A stretch of DNA of 64,000 nucleotides from Hyphodiscus hymeniophilus (Eukaryota; Ascomycota; Leotiomycetes; Helotiales; Hyphodiscaceae): assembly GCA_016508695.1 (NCBI GenBank), contig VNKQ01000010.1, positions 682,001 through 746,000 on the forward strand. Reading direction: 5' to 3'. The notes under the pieces are model-generated. The model was not told the origin of the DNA. It ran no database searches and was given only the letters and a program-made list of their open reading frames with translations. The translations under genes were made by a program, and so were the position numbers. Of the stretch, positions 22,566 through 35,272 are shown one piece after another (the first letter of the stretch is position 1; each line of letters begins with the position of its first letter).

Positions 22566-23457
22566 GCTGAAATGCCAGTACTGTTTTGCCGCGAAACATC
22601 AACAACAATCCAGAGCTGGGCATGGAATGGAGAAATGCACAACGGTGTTCGCGGGCTCAGACTTTGTCAACGTCGCTCACATTATTGACACTAGAAGGAG
22701 AGTCGGACTGCTGTTACGAATACTCCAGCTTGGACTCGTATTTGGTGGCTTGGAGGTGCAGCGTTAGCTAGTGATGAGGCGCCGTCAGGCTGTGAGATGG
22801 GTGCAATAGGGTGGGATGGCGGGATGACCTGTCTATCAAAATTCGCCAATGTAGTTCTATCGGATTGTCCAACGAACAGATTCTATAGACCAAACTTTCT
22901 GATTCTATTCCGTAAAAGATACACCAAAGAGCGGTGGAGCTTTATTATGATATGACCTTGACGCATGCTTGCATAAGATGATAGTCTGCATATTCGCCCG
23001 CGACAGCCTTCAATACGATTCGATACAGCAGAAAATCCCTTGTTTTCGCCCCCCACTACCCCTCCTCGGCTTCCAACGAATTAGTAGAACCAGGTGCCTG
23101 AAAACTCTGATGATCTACACTTCTTTAACTTTTTTGGCTTCTTCTTCTCGTCGCCCAGCACCCCACGAGGAACCTCTCTCTGAACTTCTTTGAAGCTCGA
23201 GGGAATGTGTATCAGTGGGCAGAAAGATGAAGGAGATCATATGGGCAGGCAGACCCGACGCAAGGGACTGCAATCCTAGACCGAGTTGTCTTGCTATCCA
23301 ATCACGAACGTGGCACGAGACCAAACCTCTATCTCCGTCTGCATCCAGCCGCAGCCCAGGGACTTAAGACACCGGTGTGGGCCTCCAACGCAAGCAGATG
23401 TTCGAAAGGATGCAATGTGTTGACTCCCAATCTTCAGAGAAAGGTATAAGTCTACTT
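22566..23457. other. Intergenic
   Basis: 890 bp upstream of the large minus-strand gene and downstream of PGA2. Short overlapping open frames only; no gene recognised. Confidence 0.4.
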
Positions 23458-23937
23458 CTACCACCCATCTTTCCCCTCCTCATAATCTACCAAAAGGTCC
23501 ATGATATCCTTATCATCCTGGTCCCCTTCAGCATCCAATCTCATCTTTTCATCCGCCTCCAAAATCTTTTTTATGGCCTTCCTCTGCTTCTTCCTAGCCT
23601 TCCCTCCCCAGTTCACTCCACTCGCCTGTCCCTCTTCCTCACTCTCCGTATCCTCCGGCACCTTGACCTGTCCCCGCAGACTGTTCGCACTGATCAGAGC
23701 TTCCTTTTCTCTCTTCTTGTCCGCTTCATAGACTTTCGCGTGCTGCTTCTCTTGCAGTTTGGCTCCGCCTTTGACGAGGTATGGTCGGATGAGTAGGTAG
23801 GCTCCTACGATGACGACCAGTCGTATCGCGGTGCGGAGATCCATATCCAAGACATTTTCGATGTTGTGGAGGAAGTTGAGCGCAAAGTATTGTATATTCT
23901 CGATTACATAGCTCGCGCCGCCTATGATGTCCTCCAT
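23458..23937 (-). CDS. PGA2: Protein trafficking factor Pga2
   Basis: Single-exon gene, 159 aa from the ATG at 23935-23937; an in-frame extension further upstream lacks homology-like character, so this start (MEDIIGGASYVIENI) is preferred. Residues about 31-53 form one membrane span (RLVVIVGAYLLIRPYL), followed by GGAKLQEKQHAKVYEADKKREKEA and a long charged region ending in acidic repeats. This layout is that of the fungal Pga2 family, an essential ER protein in yeast needed for processing and trafficking of secreted proteins. The segment GVNWGGKARKKQRKA is also typical. The gene is divergent from the CENP-S gene. Confidence 0.85.
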   Translation of the reverse strand: MEDIIGGASYVIENIQYFALNFLHNIENVLDMDLRTAIRLVVIVGAYLLIRPYLVKGGAKLQEKQHAKVYEADKKREKEALISANSLRGQVKVPEDTESEEEGQASGVNWGGKARKKQRKAIKKILEADEKMRLDAEGDQDDKDIMDLLVDYEEGKDGW

Positions 23938-24277
23938 TTTAAGTATTTGCGAGCGTGAGGCTCGGCTTGTGTATGATTGAAGGAATCGGATGGGTCGGGA
24001 AGGTTCTGAGGGGAAGTCTCGAGTGAAAGAAGATTTGGACACCTATTCAAAGGCGGGACGCTGTCTTGATATAAGTAAGGAACTCTGCGCGAAGAAAGAT
24101 GTAGTGTAATGTGTGAAGTGACAAAGCATCTGAAGAGATTGACGTCGGGAATGGAAGGAAAGTAATATTTCTAGCCCGACGGGGAATCTTCGGCTCGGAC
24201 CGAGCGCGACTTCTCTATTTGACGCGTTTCCTGGCCATACTGCTCGACAGTCTCAGTGGGACAACATCAATAACAAT
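23938..24277. promoter_or_regulatory. Divergent promoter region, PGA2 / MHF1
   Basis: 340-bp gap between divergent starts. No specific motif recognised. Confidence 0.45.
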
Positions 24278-24735
24278 ATGGCAGAAATGGACGATGCTCT
24301 GCGCGAGGTAGACAAGTTCAGGACACTACAAAATCCCAGCTAATAATGTCCAGCGCCTCAAAGCCTCTCTCTGGTTCTCCATCGGCAAGATCGTAGACGA
24401 AGAATCCCTCCGTCTCGACATGAATGCAACACCCCAATTTATTGGCGCATTAACGGAGATGGTTTGGGAACAAATCGGTGCATACAAATTCCCCTCTTAC
24501 GTCTCGATCCCTTTGCGGAAACCACAGCTAACAAAACCCAGCAAACGTCGCAACAGACCTCGAGTCCTTCTCCCGCCACGCAGGCAGGACGACAGTCACG
24601 ACGGATGACGTGCTGCTTGTTACGAGGCGGAACGATGCGCTGCATGATATTATGAAGGATTTTGTTGACAAGGAGAAAGCGGAGAGTGGCAAGGGAGCGG
24701 GAAAGCCGAGGGGGAAGGGAAAAGCGAAGAAATGA
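24278..24735 (+). CDS. MHF1: CENP-S / MHF1 histone-fold protein
   Basis: Small histone-fold subunit (115 aa) of the CENP-S/CENP-X (MHF) complex, which acts at the inner kinetochore and with FANCM-type helicases in DNA repair. Exons: 24278-24307, 24354-24477, 24542-24735. Joining gives the family order: RLKASLWFSIGKIVDEE, TPQFIGALTEMVWEQIANVA, DLESFSRHAGRTTVTTDDVLL, TRRNDALHDIM, then a Lys/Gly-rich basic tail (GKPRGKGKAKK). The joints restore QIANVATDLESF, a strongly conserved helix. The first donor (GTAGAC) is weak, but the MAEMDDALRE leader fits in phase 0. Divergent from PGA2. Confidence 0.92.
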
Positions 24736-25489
24736 TCGTGTTCGGTTTTGGGAGTCTTGGGATATACCCGGTGTCTGGAGGAGTTAGAGGTATGAATGAC
24801 CGTTCATTTCTTCAACAATGCGTGTGGTCACGCCGGATCTGGCGGTTGAGTTGTGAGCTGTTGCTTTACTTCTGATTCCAGACTTAGAAATCAGAACAGT
24901 GTACGAAAAGCACCTGGGTGCCGCGGTTGCTAGGGCTTATGTAAGGGCATACCTGGCGGCCTGCTCTTGAAAGGATCTGCCGAGATATAACTATACTTCG
25001 TTTTGAAAAACTGATTCAGACATGCGTCTCTAATTAGACGACATAGCCAACCAGTCAACAATTAGACGGACTTCGGAATAATGCCGGCAACCTCATCCTC
25101 CAGTGTCCAAGTTGAACTTGGATTTGTGACATGCGCGCATCACTATATCTTGGTATCTTATCTCTACAATCGTCTCAAGATGACCATGGATTCCTTTTTT
25201 AACGTGTTGACAGCAATATCTTGCCATTCTCGATAAGGCCAACATACATCACCACCTTTGCCTGCAACCAACATCTGCGAATCGATATGCCCTTCCATTT
25301 CGCCTCCTGAGGATGGAGGCCCTTCGCTGCTGGTAGAATACTCCTAAAGCCGAGAAAGAGAAGAGGATGATGTTGATCAGGATTTTCCTGAATCTAACCT
25401 TGACGAGACCATCAACATCCAACTTCCTTTCAATCAGCACTCAAATGCCCCAATTCTACCGGCGCTTCATTTCTGGTGGCCTTCGCATG
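24736..25489. other. Intergenic upstream of a HET relic
   Basis: No intact gene. The region leads into fragments of a degraded HET-domain gene from about 25490. Confidence 0.4.
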
Positions 25490-26352
25490 TTGGAATTGAC
25501 GTTGAAAGTTGAAGAGAGGTTCTCAGACTTTGGCGGAAAGAAGCGCCGACCATATCTGAACCTCGACCTGTGCAGATTCTGTCGAGTGTTTTCTGATACT
25601 TGACCCGAAGTCCTCATCTTCCAGGAGTCCATGAATGAAGATATTCAGGCTTTGGTCAGCGTGCATTACGAAACCATGGCTGAATTGCAACAGTCAGCTT
25701 CTAGGGGCTGTCCGATGTGTGCATTTATTCTTTGATCATGTTTGAGTATACTGTTTTTAAAAAGCAGGATAGAGCCGATTAGTAGAACTTCGGAGGATTC
25801 GCCCAAACCTGAAGGTTTAATCTATATAGCACTCGAGGAAGACGACAACTGTGCGGCAGTATTCTTGTACTTCACGGAGGCTGAAGAGAGGGTCCGGGTT
25901 CATGCGCTTTTGATACCCCAAGGTCCTGATTTGGCTGCTGAAGAAGGCGAAACCGCCTCTCACCCTCCATTGGATATTGTCGAACGATGCAGCCCTGCAA
26001 CTCAGAAAGAAGCTCTTTGCGGCTCCCGCAGCAATGGCTTTCGCAATGCCAGAGAACGCATGAGGCTTGCCAGGGGCTGCCCCAAGTGAAACCACCGACA
26101 CGATTGATTAATATTGACGGGGAGGTCGCACGATTATGCGTATCTGCCGAACAAGATGACTGCTCGGTCTATGCTACTTTGAGCCATTGCTGGGGCAAAC
26201 TCAAGTGTACTCGGCTTTTGAAAGATAACATACACTCATACAACGGACAAACATCCTCTCCTAAAGCCCGTGCAATTTCTTGCATTTATTTGTGTCGAGC
26301 GCGATGGCAATACCAGCCTTTTCCCTCACCCGGAATGTTCTTGGCCGAATGA
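25490..26352 (+). pseudogene. HET-domain (heterokaryon-incompatibility-type) gene relic
   Basis: Pieces of a HET protein are spread over different frames. Around 25540-25600 is a CRFCRVF segment, and 25625-25733 reads ETMAELQQSASRGCPMCAF, the usual N-terminal HET-protein motif, before a stop. From about 25760 one frame holds a variable region. A second frame from about 26010 holds SQCQRTHEACQ, PTRLINIDGEVARLC and the diagnostic YATLSHCWG, then TRLLKDNI. After that the WIDSLCIIQ region that should follow is missing. Stops and a frame change between conserved parts, together with the lost C-terminal half, argue for a pseudogene. Unrecognised introns could explain one break but not the truncation. 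Confidence 0.7.
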
Positions 26353-26596
26353 ACATGCAACCGGACGAGATGGATCTGTAGGTGCGCAAGGTCATATCAT
26401 AGTTGGAGTCATCGAAACCCCAGATTTAGGAGAGAAGTTTTCTGACTACCTTGACCGTATCAAGTGACTGATTGGGCCGAGCATGCTTTCATGGCAATAT
26501 CAAAACCTCTTCTCTGCCATGTCATTACCGGTCAGCTCCATCAATGCATATTCAGCCTGAAAAGCGACCAGAGTCAAGCTTCCGTTCCTTCTGCCT

Positions 26597-27357
26597 TCAC
26601 ATAGAGCCAAATCCGTCGACAAAGTCTGCGCCTTTCACCTCGCTCGCTGGCTTTTCTCCCTTGTCTTTAGTCTCAGTCGGAGTGGAGGCAGGGCTCGAAG
26701 CAGCGGTTAAAGTAGTGTCTGATGGTGGACCCACGGTAGCAAAACCTAAATCATAGCGGCCTATTCCTGACTGAGCGTCCGATTCGAGGATGACTTTCGA
26801 GAACTCGCCATTCTTCTGCTGATTTCTGGTAACGAAGCTTTGGGGAGCACCGGGCGGAAGTCCAGGCAAGCCTCCTTTGTAAAAGGTTACAGTCCCGTCA
26901 TCAGCGACTGGAGGTGGTTAATTGCGATCATTTTGTATGACGATTGGGTTCTCTCACAAACATGAGTCTCCTTAACGGTTCCATCATGGTTCATGGTCTG
27001 GATCATCGATGGCGGGATATATCCACCACGGGTCTCGGTATCTTTGAGGAAAATATTTTCCAGACTCTCTATCTCCTTATGACAGCCCAAGATATCTGTA
27101 GGACCGGGTTGAGTCTGAGATCCTTCGGGGAACTTCAGGCTCATTCTGAAGAACACGTTCTTGCCGGCGATCAGTGCTTTCTTCTCCTTTGCGGTGGTGA
27201 GAGCTGACTTGATGAGGACGTCGAAGATTTCCAAGGTAGGAAGGTAGGGCGGATCTCGGGGGATTTGGCTTTCGAAGGCCCCGTTTTTGAAGGATTGCTC
27301 GTGGATGCCGATGAGGACCGTGTCTCGAAGCGCGGCGTGGAACGTGAGGCCGGACAT
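26597..27357 (-). CDS. Hypothetical protein
   Basis: Two exons, 27357-26958 and 26907-26597 (236 aa), joined by a 50-nt GTGAGA...TTAAC...CAG intron in phase 1. The joint produces THVFADDGTVTFYKGGLPGLPPG, consistent with a continuous folded domain. The N-terminal two thirds alternate helices and strands (SLKFPEGSQTQPGPTDIL, GCHKEIESLENIFL). The last ~60 residues are Thr/Ser/Pro/Lys-rich and look disordered. I recognise no family. No signal peptide or membrane span. It lies 500 bp from another minus-strand hypothetical gene and next to the HET relic. Confidence 0.65.
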
Positions 27358-27860
27358 GATGGATTCGTGGAGGTTGCTTGCCGGCGAAGGTGGGTCCTGA
27401 GATGCTTAAGATTAGCATTTAGATCCTTGAAATTTGGGCGAGGAATTGACTTGATTTCTTTGACGCGCTGGGAAGAATTCGCTGCAAATTGCTTGATTTG
27501 CGGCGCGTGGTTGAGAGGATAATTTGAAGTTGGTACGAGGGGTAGGCAAACCGTCAACACTGATCAGGGCGAAAAACGTTTTGGAAAAAGGTCGGCGAAG
27601 GGGCAGATGCCAGTGAATTTGAAGATGTGACAACGATGAAGATAATTTGCCAACATGAAAAAGAATCGGAAACTCTTAATCAAAAATCGCAATGAATCGT
27701 TCGCCCTTTTTCGGCGATTCTAGCGACGCGCACGGAGAGAATTATTCAGTAGTCAAGATATGCATTCCGGGTATACTATTCGTTTACTAAAAGCTATAGA
27801 ACTCAAGATCCAGCATTCGTCGTTGAAACTAAATCGTTCATCCAGACTTCAGAGAAACTC
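27358..27860. other. Intergenic
   Basis: 500 bp separating two minus-strand hypothetical genes. Overlapping open frames near 27170-27630 are out of phase with any convincing exon and may belong to the 5' UTR. Confidence 0.35.
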
Positions 27861-29575
27861 TCAAGCATCGGCGTTCTCCTTATTCTTCGTACTGAACATG
27901 CTCTTGCCTTTCTTCTTGTCCTTCGACTTCTTGGATTTCTTTTCAGGAGAAGCATACAGGTCAGATTCTAAATCACTGATGTTAGTTGGGCTCATCGGAT
28001 AAAAAGGTGCTACATACGAGCTTTGGGAACAGAATTGGCATTGATCTGCATCATCTCTAGCTTGGCGATGGCATCCTTGATAGCCGAGTCCATTGGCATC
28101 GGGACTTTCAAGGCTACAGTATATTAGCTGTGGAAAGATAATGTGTTGAGGGGAGATTTACTCTGAGCGTCGCTTTGCATTTGATTGTAGATCAGACCAG
28201 CAGTCTCAGAGGACAACTTGTCAATGGACGTAGCAGTCAACTCCCCCTTGTGGTTTGAAACTTCAGCCCAAGCGTTGCGAAGAACTGCGTCCTTTGAGGT
28301 CTCAGCGTTGTATCCCTTTAGAATGGAGAGAATGTTGGCCTTCGAGATTCCATCGGAAATAAGGTTGATGGTAGCAGGAGGAGGGACGGCGGCGCTAGAG
28401 CGTTCAGTGGGAAGATCAGCAGCGGATGAACCAGCTTGCTTTTTCTCAGATTCATGTTTAGCAACGATAGCCTCGAGTCTTTTGCGCATGGACACCGGAT
28501 CCTCGTACTTCATGTATAGAGGAAGTGGGTACGGATTCGGGTAATGCTTCTCTCCATCGAACATATCGAACAATGCCTCTGCTTGCGCAGACAAACCGGT
28601 GTCAGTGAGGAAAGCGTCATCGAGAACTCCATACGCCTTGCTCTTGCCAATCGCCGTGCACCAAGTATGACTGAAATTCTTCAAGATTTCGTACTGGACC
28701 TTTGAGACTTCACCAGAGAGCTGCATCTCGAGAATGATGAAGGCAATTGAACCATGATTCTTGCCGAACTTGGATTTGAATTGGCCCTTTCGGAAATTCT
28801 CGTCGTGGATAGCTTTGACAATGCGAGCGCGAACGACATTGTAATAGTCCTCGAGATCATGACTCGATACGGAGGGAGGAAGGAGAGGAAATTCGGTCTC
28901 AGCAGGGTTGCGGTCAGGATATGTATCGAGGAGTCGGTTTCCAACAACAACCTTGGGCGCTTCGAGGTCTTCATCCTTCAATTTGGCTGTAGTACTAGCC
29001 TTGTCTTTCTTGGAGGAAGAGACAGCGCGGGTCTTCTCATAGTTCGACATGTTAGAGATCGTGGAAAGACGCTTGTCACGGTCTGAGAGATCATCAGAGA
29101 AATTTTTGCAATGAGTAGACAAAACTTACGATCGGGACGGTGGATTTGATGGAGATCAGAGGAAGATGCAAAAGTAATTAGGTCGCTGCCTGAAGCAATG
29201 GTATCAAACGAGACGTATGTGAGAGTCGATTTGTCCGAGTCCTCAATATTGCCTTGAAGAGAGGTCGAAGCCTGGGTGCTCTCACCTTTGGGAAATCAGA
29301 ATACGATATTTTGAGAGTTGAGGAGAGTACATACCCTTGACAGGATCTTGTTCTGATTGTTCAGCAGTTGCAATGCTGTTGGTCGCTCCTTTGTGGTCTA
29401 GAAAGAATCAGTGTGAAGCTTCTCAAAGTGAATCAGGGAGATCAGTATGAGTGGGAGGTAAATACAAAGATCCATTATAGCAGTTGTCGACAGGCGATTC
29501 CTAATGGCGTTAGTCTATCTTCGCTTCGAACGGGAGCAGGAACGGATTTACTTACGCCCGAAGTTCAGAAGCCAT
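27861..29575 (-). CDS. Hypothetical protein, Lys-rich C-terminus
   Basis: Seven exons in transcript order: 29575-29556, 29500-29466, 29397-29335, 29285-29130, 29082-28162, 28113-28018, 27967-27861 (465 aa). All introns are 47-68 nt with recognisable donors and branch sites, and every junction keeps frame, which supports a real gene. The first ~160 residues are polar and variable. The middle (EDYYNVVRARIVKAIHDENF, IAFIILEMQLSGEVSKVQYE) is helical and looks folded. The tail ends in a dense Lys cluster (EKKSKKSKDKKKGKSM), possibly a nuclear-localisation signal. I recognise no family. Neighbouring genes give no functional clue. Confidence 0.7.
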
Positions 29576-31827
29576 CTTGATGGTTGGGAAATGGTATCAA
29601 AGTTTAGAATGGGTACTTTTATTGAACAAAAATATGTCAAAGCTGCAAATCAACAAGAAGATGGATTGTCTCGGCAGTCTAAGACAAAATAGTCCTAGTG
29701 TTGTCTTTTTTGGCACCAGGCCGTCGAGGCACACACCTTGGTTGTTATCACAAGGACTGTAAGAGTTGCAAGAAGTCCAAAGAAACTCTGATGGCCAGAC
29801 ATGTTTAAACATGGTTAGACAGAATCACCACTTTGCTCCATTTAAGCAAGCGGTACTAAATCAATTGTTGCATTTCAAGAGGTAAAGAAATGGGGCAATT
29901 CATGCCATTCGCGATTCCGATCCTATTATGCTATTGGCAACAGTCTGTATTGACAAATGTCCAGTGGAATGATCTTGGCAAGGAAGGTGCTTAGGATGCC
30001 TTACCACCTCTTGCCAGGATGAAGTATACTCTATGAGCGCTTACTGAAACGTATAATAGTCGTCCCATGTATTGTTTCCTGAGGAGTCAGTGCTACTAGC
30101 CTGGGTATGTCTTATACATTATACGTGAAGTGAAGCCTGCTTTGGTCGTTCACGCAACAAGACAAGCCTTTGGCATGACCTTCCATAGGTGAAAAGGAAA
30201 GAGAAGAAGAAGAGACTACGAGTCGCTAGAGGAAGATATAAGTTCCCAACTTCCTAGAGCTTCTTTGACCAGGCTCAGCTGGCATTCCTGCTCTGACAAT
30301 TTCGAGACAATGAGAAACTTTTGTAGAAGTGGCAAAAAATATTACTAAAGACTGCACGGCAAGTGGTTGTCTTCATCGCGTAGAACTGTATAAAATTCAT
30401 AAGATATGAAAGACAGAATATTGTCATGAGATTACTTGAAGTTTTTGTAGTGGCTTTTTCAGGTTCCTCGGGCCCAGGACAATCCTTTTTCAGCAGGAGA
30501 GGAAAGGCTCAAGAACATAGAGCCTGTGAACAGATTTAGTGACATAGGGACAAAGCCGCCCTTGACCTGTGGTCGATAAGCCGTCATAGACTCAAAGAGA
30601 TACCTGGATAGTCATAATTGGGATGTAGAGTTTTCGATAGTGCCTGACGGCTTGCTGCTCGTAGGAGAAGATTCTGTATATTATCTTTTCAATTTGCTTT
30701 TTGTTGGAATCATAAAGCTTGCACACCAGATACGATGAAGCAGAGCACTGTGACCAAACAGAATGTCGGAAGCTCCGTAAATAATGTCGATCGAGCTTCC
30801 AGACACATCTATGGCCTGTCTCAGTCAGCAATCCCGAACGGAAGACATACAGCCACAGCTTTCATTGATTAGACTCAAAGCAGATGTGGGATTGATTCAA
30901 TTGGACCTCCATATGCGAGAGTAGGGATCGGGAGAGGTTAGTTTTGGGCTTTGCATTTCGGGATTGTACGGTTGGCATCTCATGGTAACGCAAGAGACGC
31001 CATCCAATGGAGGGACTCTCCATTATCTCCAAACTCCGGGCAATGAATCTTCGAGCCTTGCGAAAAGACGCCACGAACATGATGAGGCTCGGAACGGGAG
31101 CGATAGATATTCTGCACAATGCAGCTATACGGTCGAGGTTCTTCTTCTCGAGCAGTCGCACGCAATACTCGACTGCCATCCGTTCAACAGTACACAAAGT
31201 AGGGGTTCGATTTGACGTTGTTAGATGCCACAAGAGAAGAGTAGAGAAGAGAAGGCTGTCATGTCGTCGAAGTGAGTGCTGAGATTAGGTATTTTAGCCG
31301 AGCCGTGCTAACCCGTACTCGAGTAGTGCCCGTAATGCCTGCAACATGCTGGGCCGCAGAACGCAAACACAGCCTCCTCCTCCAAGAACAGACACTGTAC
31401 AATACCATTCGAGCTGGTGATATGGCTCTTTGTGATACAATAAAGAGGGCTGCTTCAAAACCAATATGTGTCTCATCCTTGGCCCACTCAATGAGGCCAA
31501 GCTTCATGCAGCAGAGTTGCCTTGCGCTCGAGGCTTGCATAATGGACCAGTTCTTCTAGTCTGCAGTCGCCCGTTGGCGCAAACATGGCGGAACTTGTGG
31601 ACGATCAGCTTTTACCAATGCGGGCTGGATCTGCCATTTTGGCTGCAGAGCCGCCATTTCTTGTCTTAATTCCTGTTTCCTGCTACCGCTGTCTCAATAG
31701 TGTGCTACGCTCAGTGCTGATTTGCTGGCATGTCCGAGATCCAACATTACCAATGTTCCTGATAACAGCTCGCAGTGACCTCGTGGCTTCTTAGAATCAA
31801 TCGAACCTTCGTGGGATCTCATTGAAG
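29576..31827. other. 2.25-kb gene-poor region
   Basis: Only short frames on both strands. The longest (minus 30862-31233, 123 aa) has no family signature and no clear partner exons. A small lineage-specific gene cannot be excluded. Confidence 0.4.
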
Positions 31828-34778
31828 ATGTCAAATAATCAGCCAGATCGTCAAAGTTTCTTGAGACAAGAAGGAAGCGACTTATCGGATGCTTCCACTC
31901 TCTCGGCCTCGTATGCGTTGCCTCATCAGCGGCACGGGTATCATCGAGTGAATTCACAAGGCTCTGTAAATTTATCCAACGATCAAACGCAGTCTTCCGG
32001 GCTCAGCAACATGGAGGACGGTGAAGAAGGACTTGGAATTACAGGAATACCCAAATCAATCAACCGAGTGCCAGTTGGGAGTCGAAAGGCGCAGAAACTC
32101 CCTTCACCTTTGAAAACCTTTACGCCTCTGACAAGCACAAAGAGCTCTCCGATGACACCGATGACACCGCAGACCCCCGCATCTTCGAAAGCTTTTATGT
32201 CCCCAAGCCCAGCTTGGCAGAGATATGATTCGGGGAACCACACATATGGTGAAGAATTGGATCCAATGCATGAAACGGACGAGCAGGACATAACCAAGAG
32301 TAAGTCTCCCCTCAAAAACAGTGTCGACGTCAGCTTGGCAGAGAGCCGTCAGCAGAGGTCTACGAATACCGAGAATCACGACATTCACAACCGTTTATTC
32401 GACCGACTCTAACACAAGAGCCGTGCTAATTCTTCTAGATCTTTTCGATAGATGTCCTACAACCCATGATATACACTCTTCTCGTAAGAGTTGGCTTTCA
32501 ATCTCAGTTTTCATGCTTTCCATTTATTCCACAGTCCTCTCTGGGATCTGGCTCATGCTTGCAATTGTGCAACCTCGATATGGACGAACTATCCACTCTG
32601 GAGGGTCTTTAACACCTTCTACCGCGTCAACTCTCTTTGCTTTGTTCGCGAAAACGATTGAGTTGTCATTCGTCACCGTATTTGTGACCTTCTTAGGACA
32701 AGTTCTGAGCAGAAGATCCATTGTGAAAGCCTCAAGAGGGGTCACGATTCCCGAGCTTACGATGAGAGCTTGGGTCATACAGCCAGGTTTTATGTACGTG
32801 CACATGCCTTATAACACAATTCTAGATCATAATTACCAACTCTTGCGGTTTTAGGATCACTCACTTCCAACACCTGCGGCATGCAGGACTTACAATTCTT
32901 GGTATCATCACCCTGACCGCTGCCATTGTAGCAATGTTTTATACGACCGCATCCGATGCATTGGTCTCGCCACATCTAAAATATGGGGCCTGGGAGTACA
33001 AGAATATGAGCGGTCTCGTTTCAACCAGTTACGCAAACACATTTTACGTGGAAGATCGCTGCGAGACCCCAATCACGACGGTTATTGACTCCTCGGCGTC
33101 TGGCTCAACCTGCCTGCAAATTGAGCATGCTGGACAAGGTATCTCATGCTTTATGGATTTTAGTTCCTTTGGCTAACAAATCTTAGCGTATCACAATTTT
33201 CTTGCCTATCTTGGGACCTGGTCAGCAATCAGCAATGGTAAGCCTGTTCCTTCCTACGTTTAAGAATAATCCACGAGCTATTCTCTGGCTTCAGGGCTTT
33301 CCCGAATCTCTACCTGGAGTCTAGTGCTGATTTGTTGACTAGCTGGGGAAGGCGCTCCGAAAGATCTTTCCGGCCGTCCCCCGCCTGGTGGAATGCTCTA
33401 TGATAACACGACTGTGATGGGAACCTGGGTAGCAACAAACCACAGTAACGTAACTGACAGTTACATCAAATATGGCCGTATTATCAACAATGTTACCATG
33501 TCTATGCCACATGCTGGCATTTTTTCAGCAGCTCATGACCCGAAGAATGGAATATTGCAGCCAGAAGATCTTGCCGGGCTTGGCGAATATTCCATTCGTG
33601 CCTCGGTTGTCAGTCCCTCGATCAATGTTCTGTGTGTCAATATGCAGCAGTCTGAGTTGCAGCCGTTGGTCTACACGCTCTGGCCTCATGCTATCACAGA
33701 AGATAGCGATATTATAGGGCAAAAACTTCCTTATACTGATTATGAGAATGACGTTCAGTTTCTACCTGGGCAGAACAGTACCGCTGTCGATGATATATTT
33801 CAATGGGGTACACAACGGCCAGTCTTCGGGATGCTCCCAACTGATTACAATTCGTTGACCAATATTTCGGTTTCAGGAAGCGACTCTATCTACATCCTCA
33901 TCAAGTCCGTTGCCATACAGAATTACACCCTGTGCCAGATTCGATCATTTACATCACATGTCTGCAGCACTCGCTACAACGTATCTGGGACAAATGAGGG
34001 AATTCTATGGGCAAACTGCGAGGATCCAAACGACAATGACGCTTACGACAGATCAGTTCCCGGCGATCCTTTAGTCACTTCAAATTCTGACTGGAGGGAT
34101 GTGGGCTCTGAATGGGCTTTGTCTCTGGCATTGAATGATGGTATTTCCAGTGCAAACTCATCGACCGCTCGACTTCTATCGCAGTTCATCCTCACGACAC
34201 CGAATTGGCAGGGACAGATGTTCCTAAGCCCATTGCTTCCCAGCATCTCGGAAGCACTTGCGGTGATGGCCGGGAATACCTTGCTGTTAAGCACAATAGG
34301 TGCGACGTATTACCATTACTGGCCCTATACCTCCGACATCCTCGATCCTGGCACCTATCTATCATTCAACTCATCCATATCATCTCAACAATACACCTCC
34401 GGTGTCCTACAAATATGGCAAAGGATGTTCTATGTCGTCCTGTTACTCGTCTTCGTCACGAACATCTTCTGTCTTGTCTATTTCTTCCTTCGATCAGGAC
34501 TCGTCACCGATTATACGGAGCCGCAGAATCTTTTCACATTAGCAGTGAACAGTCCACCATCTGAAAGGCTGAGAGGAAGCTGTGGGGCTGGCCCGAAACA
34601 CGAGCAGCTCAACGTGCCATTTCAAGTTGGCCACGATGACGAGACTAATCACTTCTTCATCAAGGAGATTGACAGAGCGCGGAGCGAGTCCAAATTGGGG
34701 AGGAGAAGAGAGCGCCATGATCTGCAGAGCATGTCTAGTTACAGCAAATTGAGTAGCAAAAGTAGAAGCTTCCTGTAA
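31828..34778 (+). CDS. Fungal polytopic membrane protein, uncharacterised
   Basis: Five exons: 31828-32299, 32439-32793, 32855-33138, 33187-33237, 33343-34778 (865 aa). The start is the ATG at 31828. Intron 1 is 139 nt (GTAAGT to TTCTAG); the others are 48-105 nt. The first ~160 residues are a Ser/Thr/Pro-rich cytosolic tail. Three membrane spans follow (WLSISVFMLSIYSTVLSGIW; a span ending in FLGQVLSRR; LTILGIITLTAAIVAMF). A long extracytosolic domain of about 450 residues has many N-x-S/T sites and several Cys. A last span (YVVLLLVFVTNIFCLVYFFL) precedes a charged tail. Similar multi-span fungal proteins are common and unassigned. A role in cell-surface sensing is only speculation. Intron 1 could have alternative forms, because the unspliced frame stays open for another 110 nt. 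Confidence 0.8.
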
Positions 34779-35272
34779 GTGAATATCGACCAATGAAGCT
34801 TATGTGTTATGGACAGTGGTAAACACGTGCTCTGAGGTTCAATGACTAAGAAATAATTGAAAGTGTAGTGTTGTATTGTTTGCGTTGACAGGCCATTTTT
34901 GTACTGCTCTTCTTGAAGTGGACTGAGATGCCATTCCAGGCAACAGATATGCGCTTTCCTCCCTGTAATTTCCAGTGGCAGTCTGGCAGCCTCTTAGATG
35001 ATTTGGGCTCTCCATAGCTGTTGATCTAGCTACCAGGAGCCACCAGTCGCCAAATTACCCATCCATTCCTGCGATTCGTCGCCGCAGAGACGGTGTCGAA
35101 CTACGTGTTTGTGCTTTCAGCTTGATACATTTGGGTATTCACTGGCTGTCAGCACGCCACAGTAAAGATACAAACCTTCTGGTCGCGCTAGCTCCTGTAA
35201 AGCATAGCATAGACGATTATCAACGACATTACCATAGACCATCTAGATCCATCACTTGCTCCAGCGACACTG
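34779..35272. other. Intergenic between convergent genes
   Basis: 490 bp, nothing recognised. Confidence 0.4.

Noticed and set aside
30862..31233. Minus-strand 123-aa frame in the 29.6-31.8 kb gap
   Set aside because: No domain, no signal, and no splice partners; chance frame more likely.
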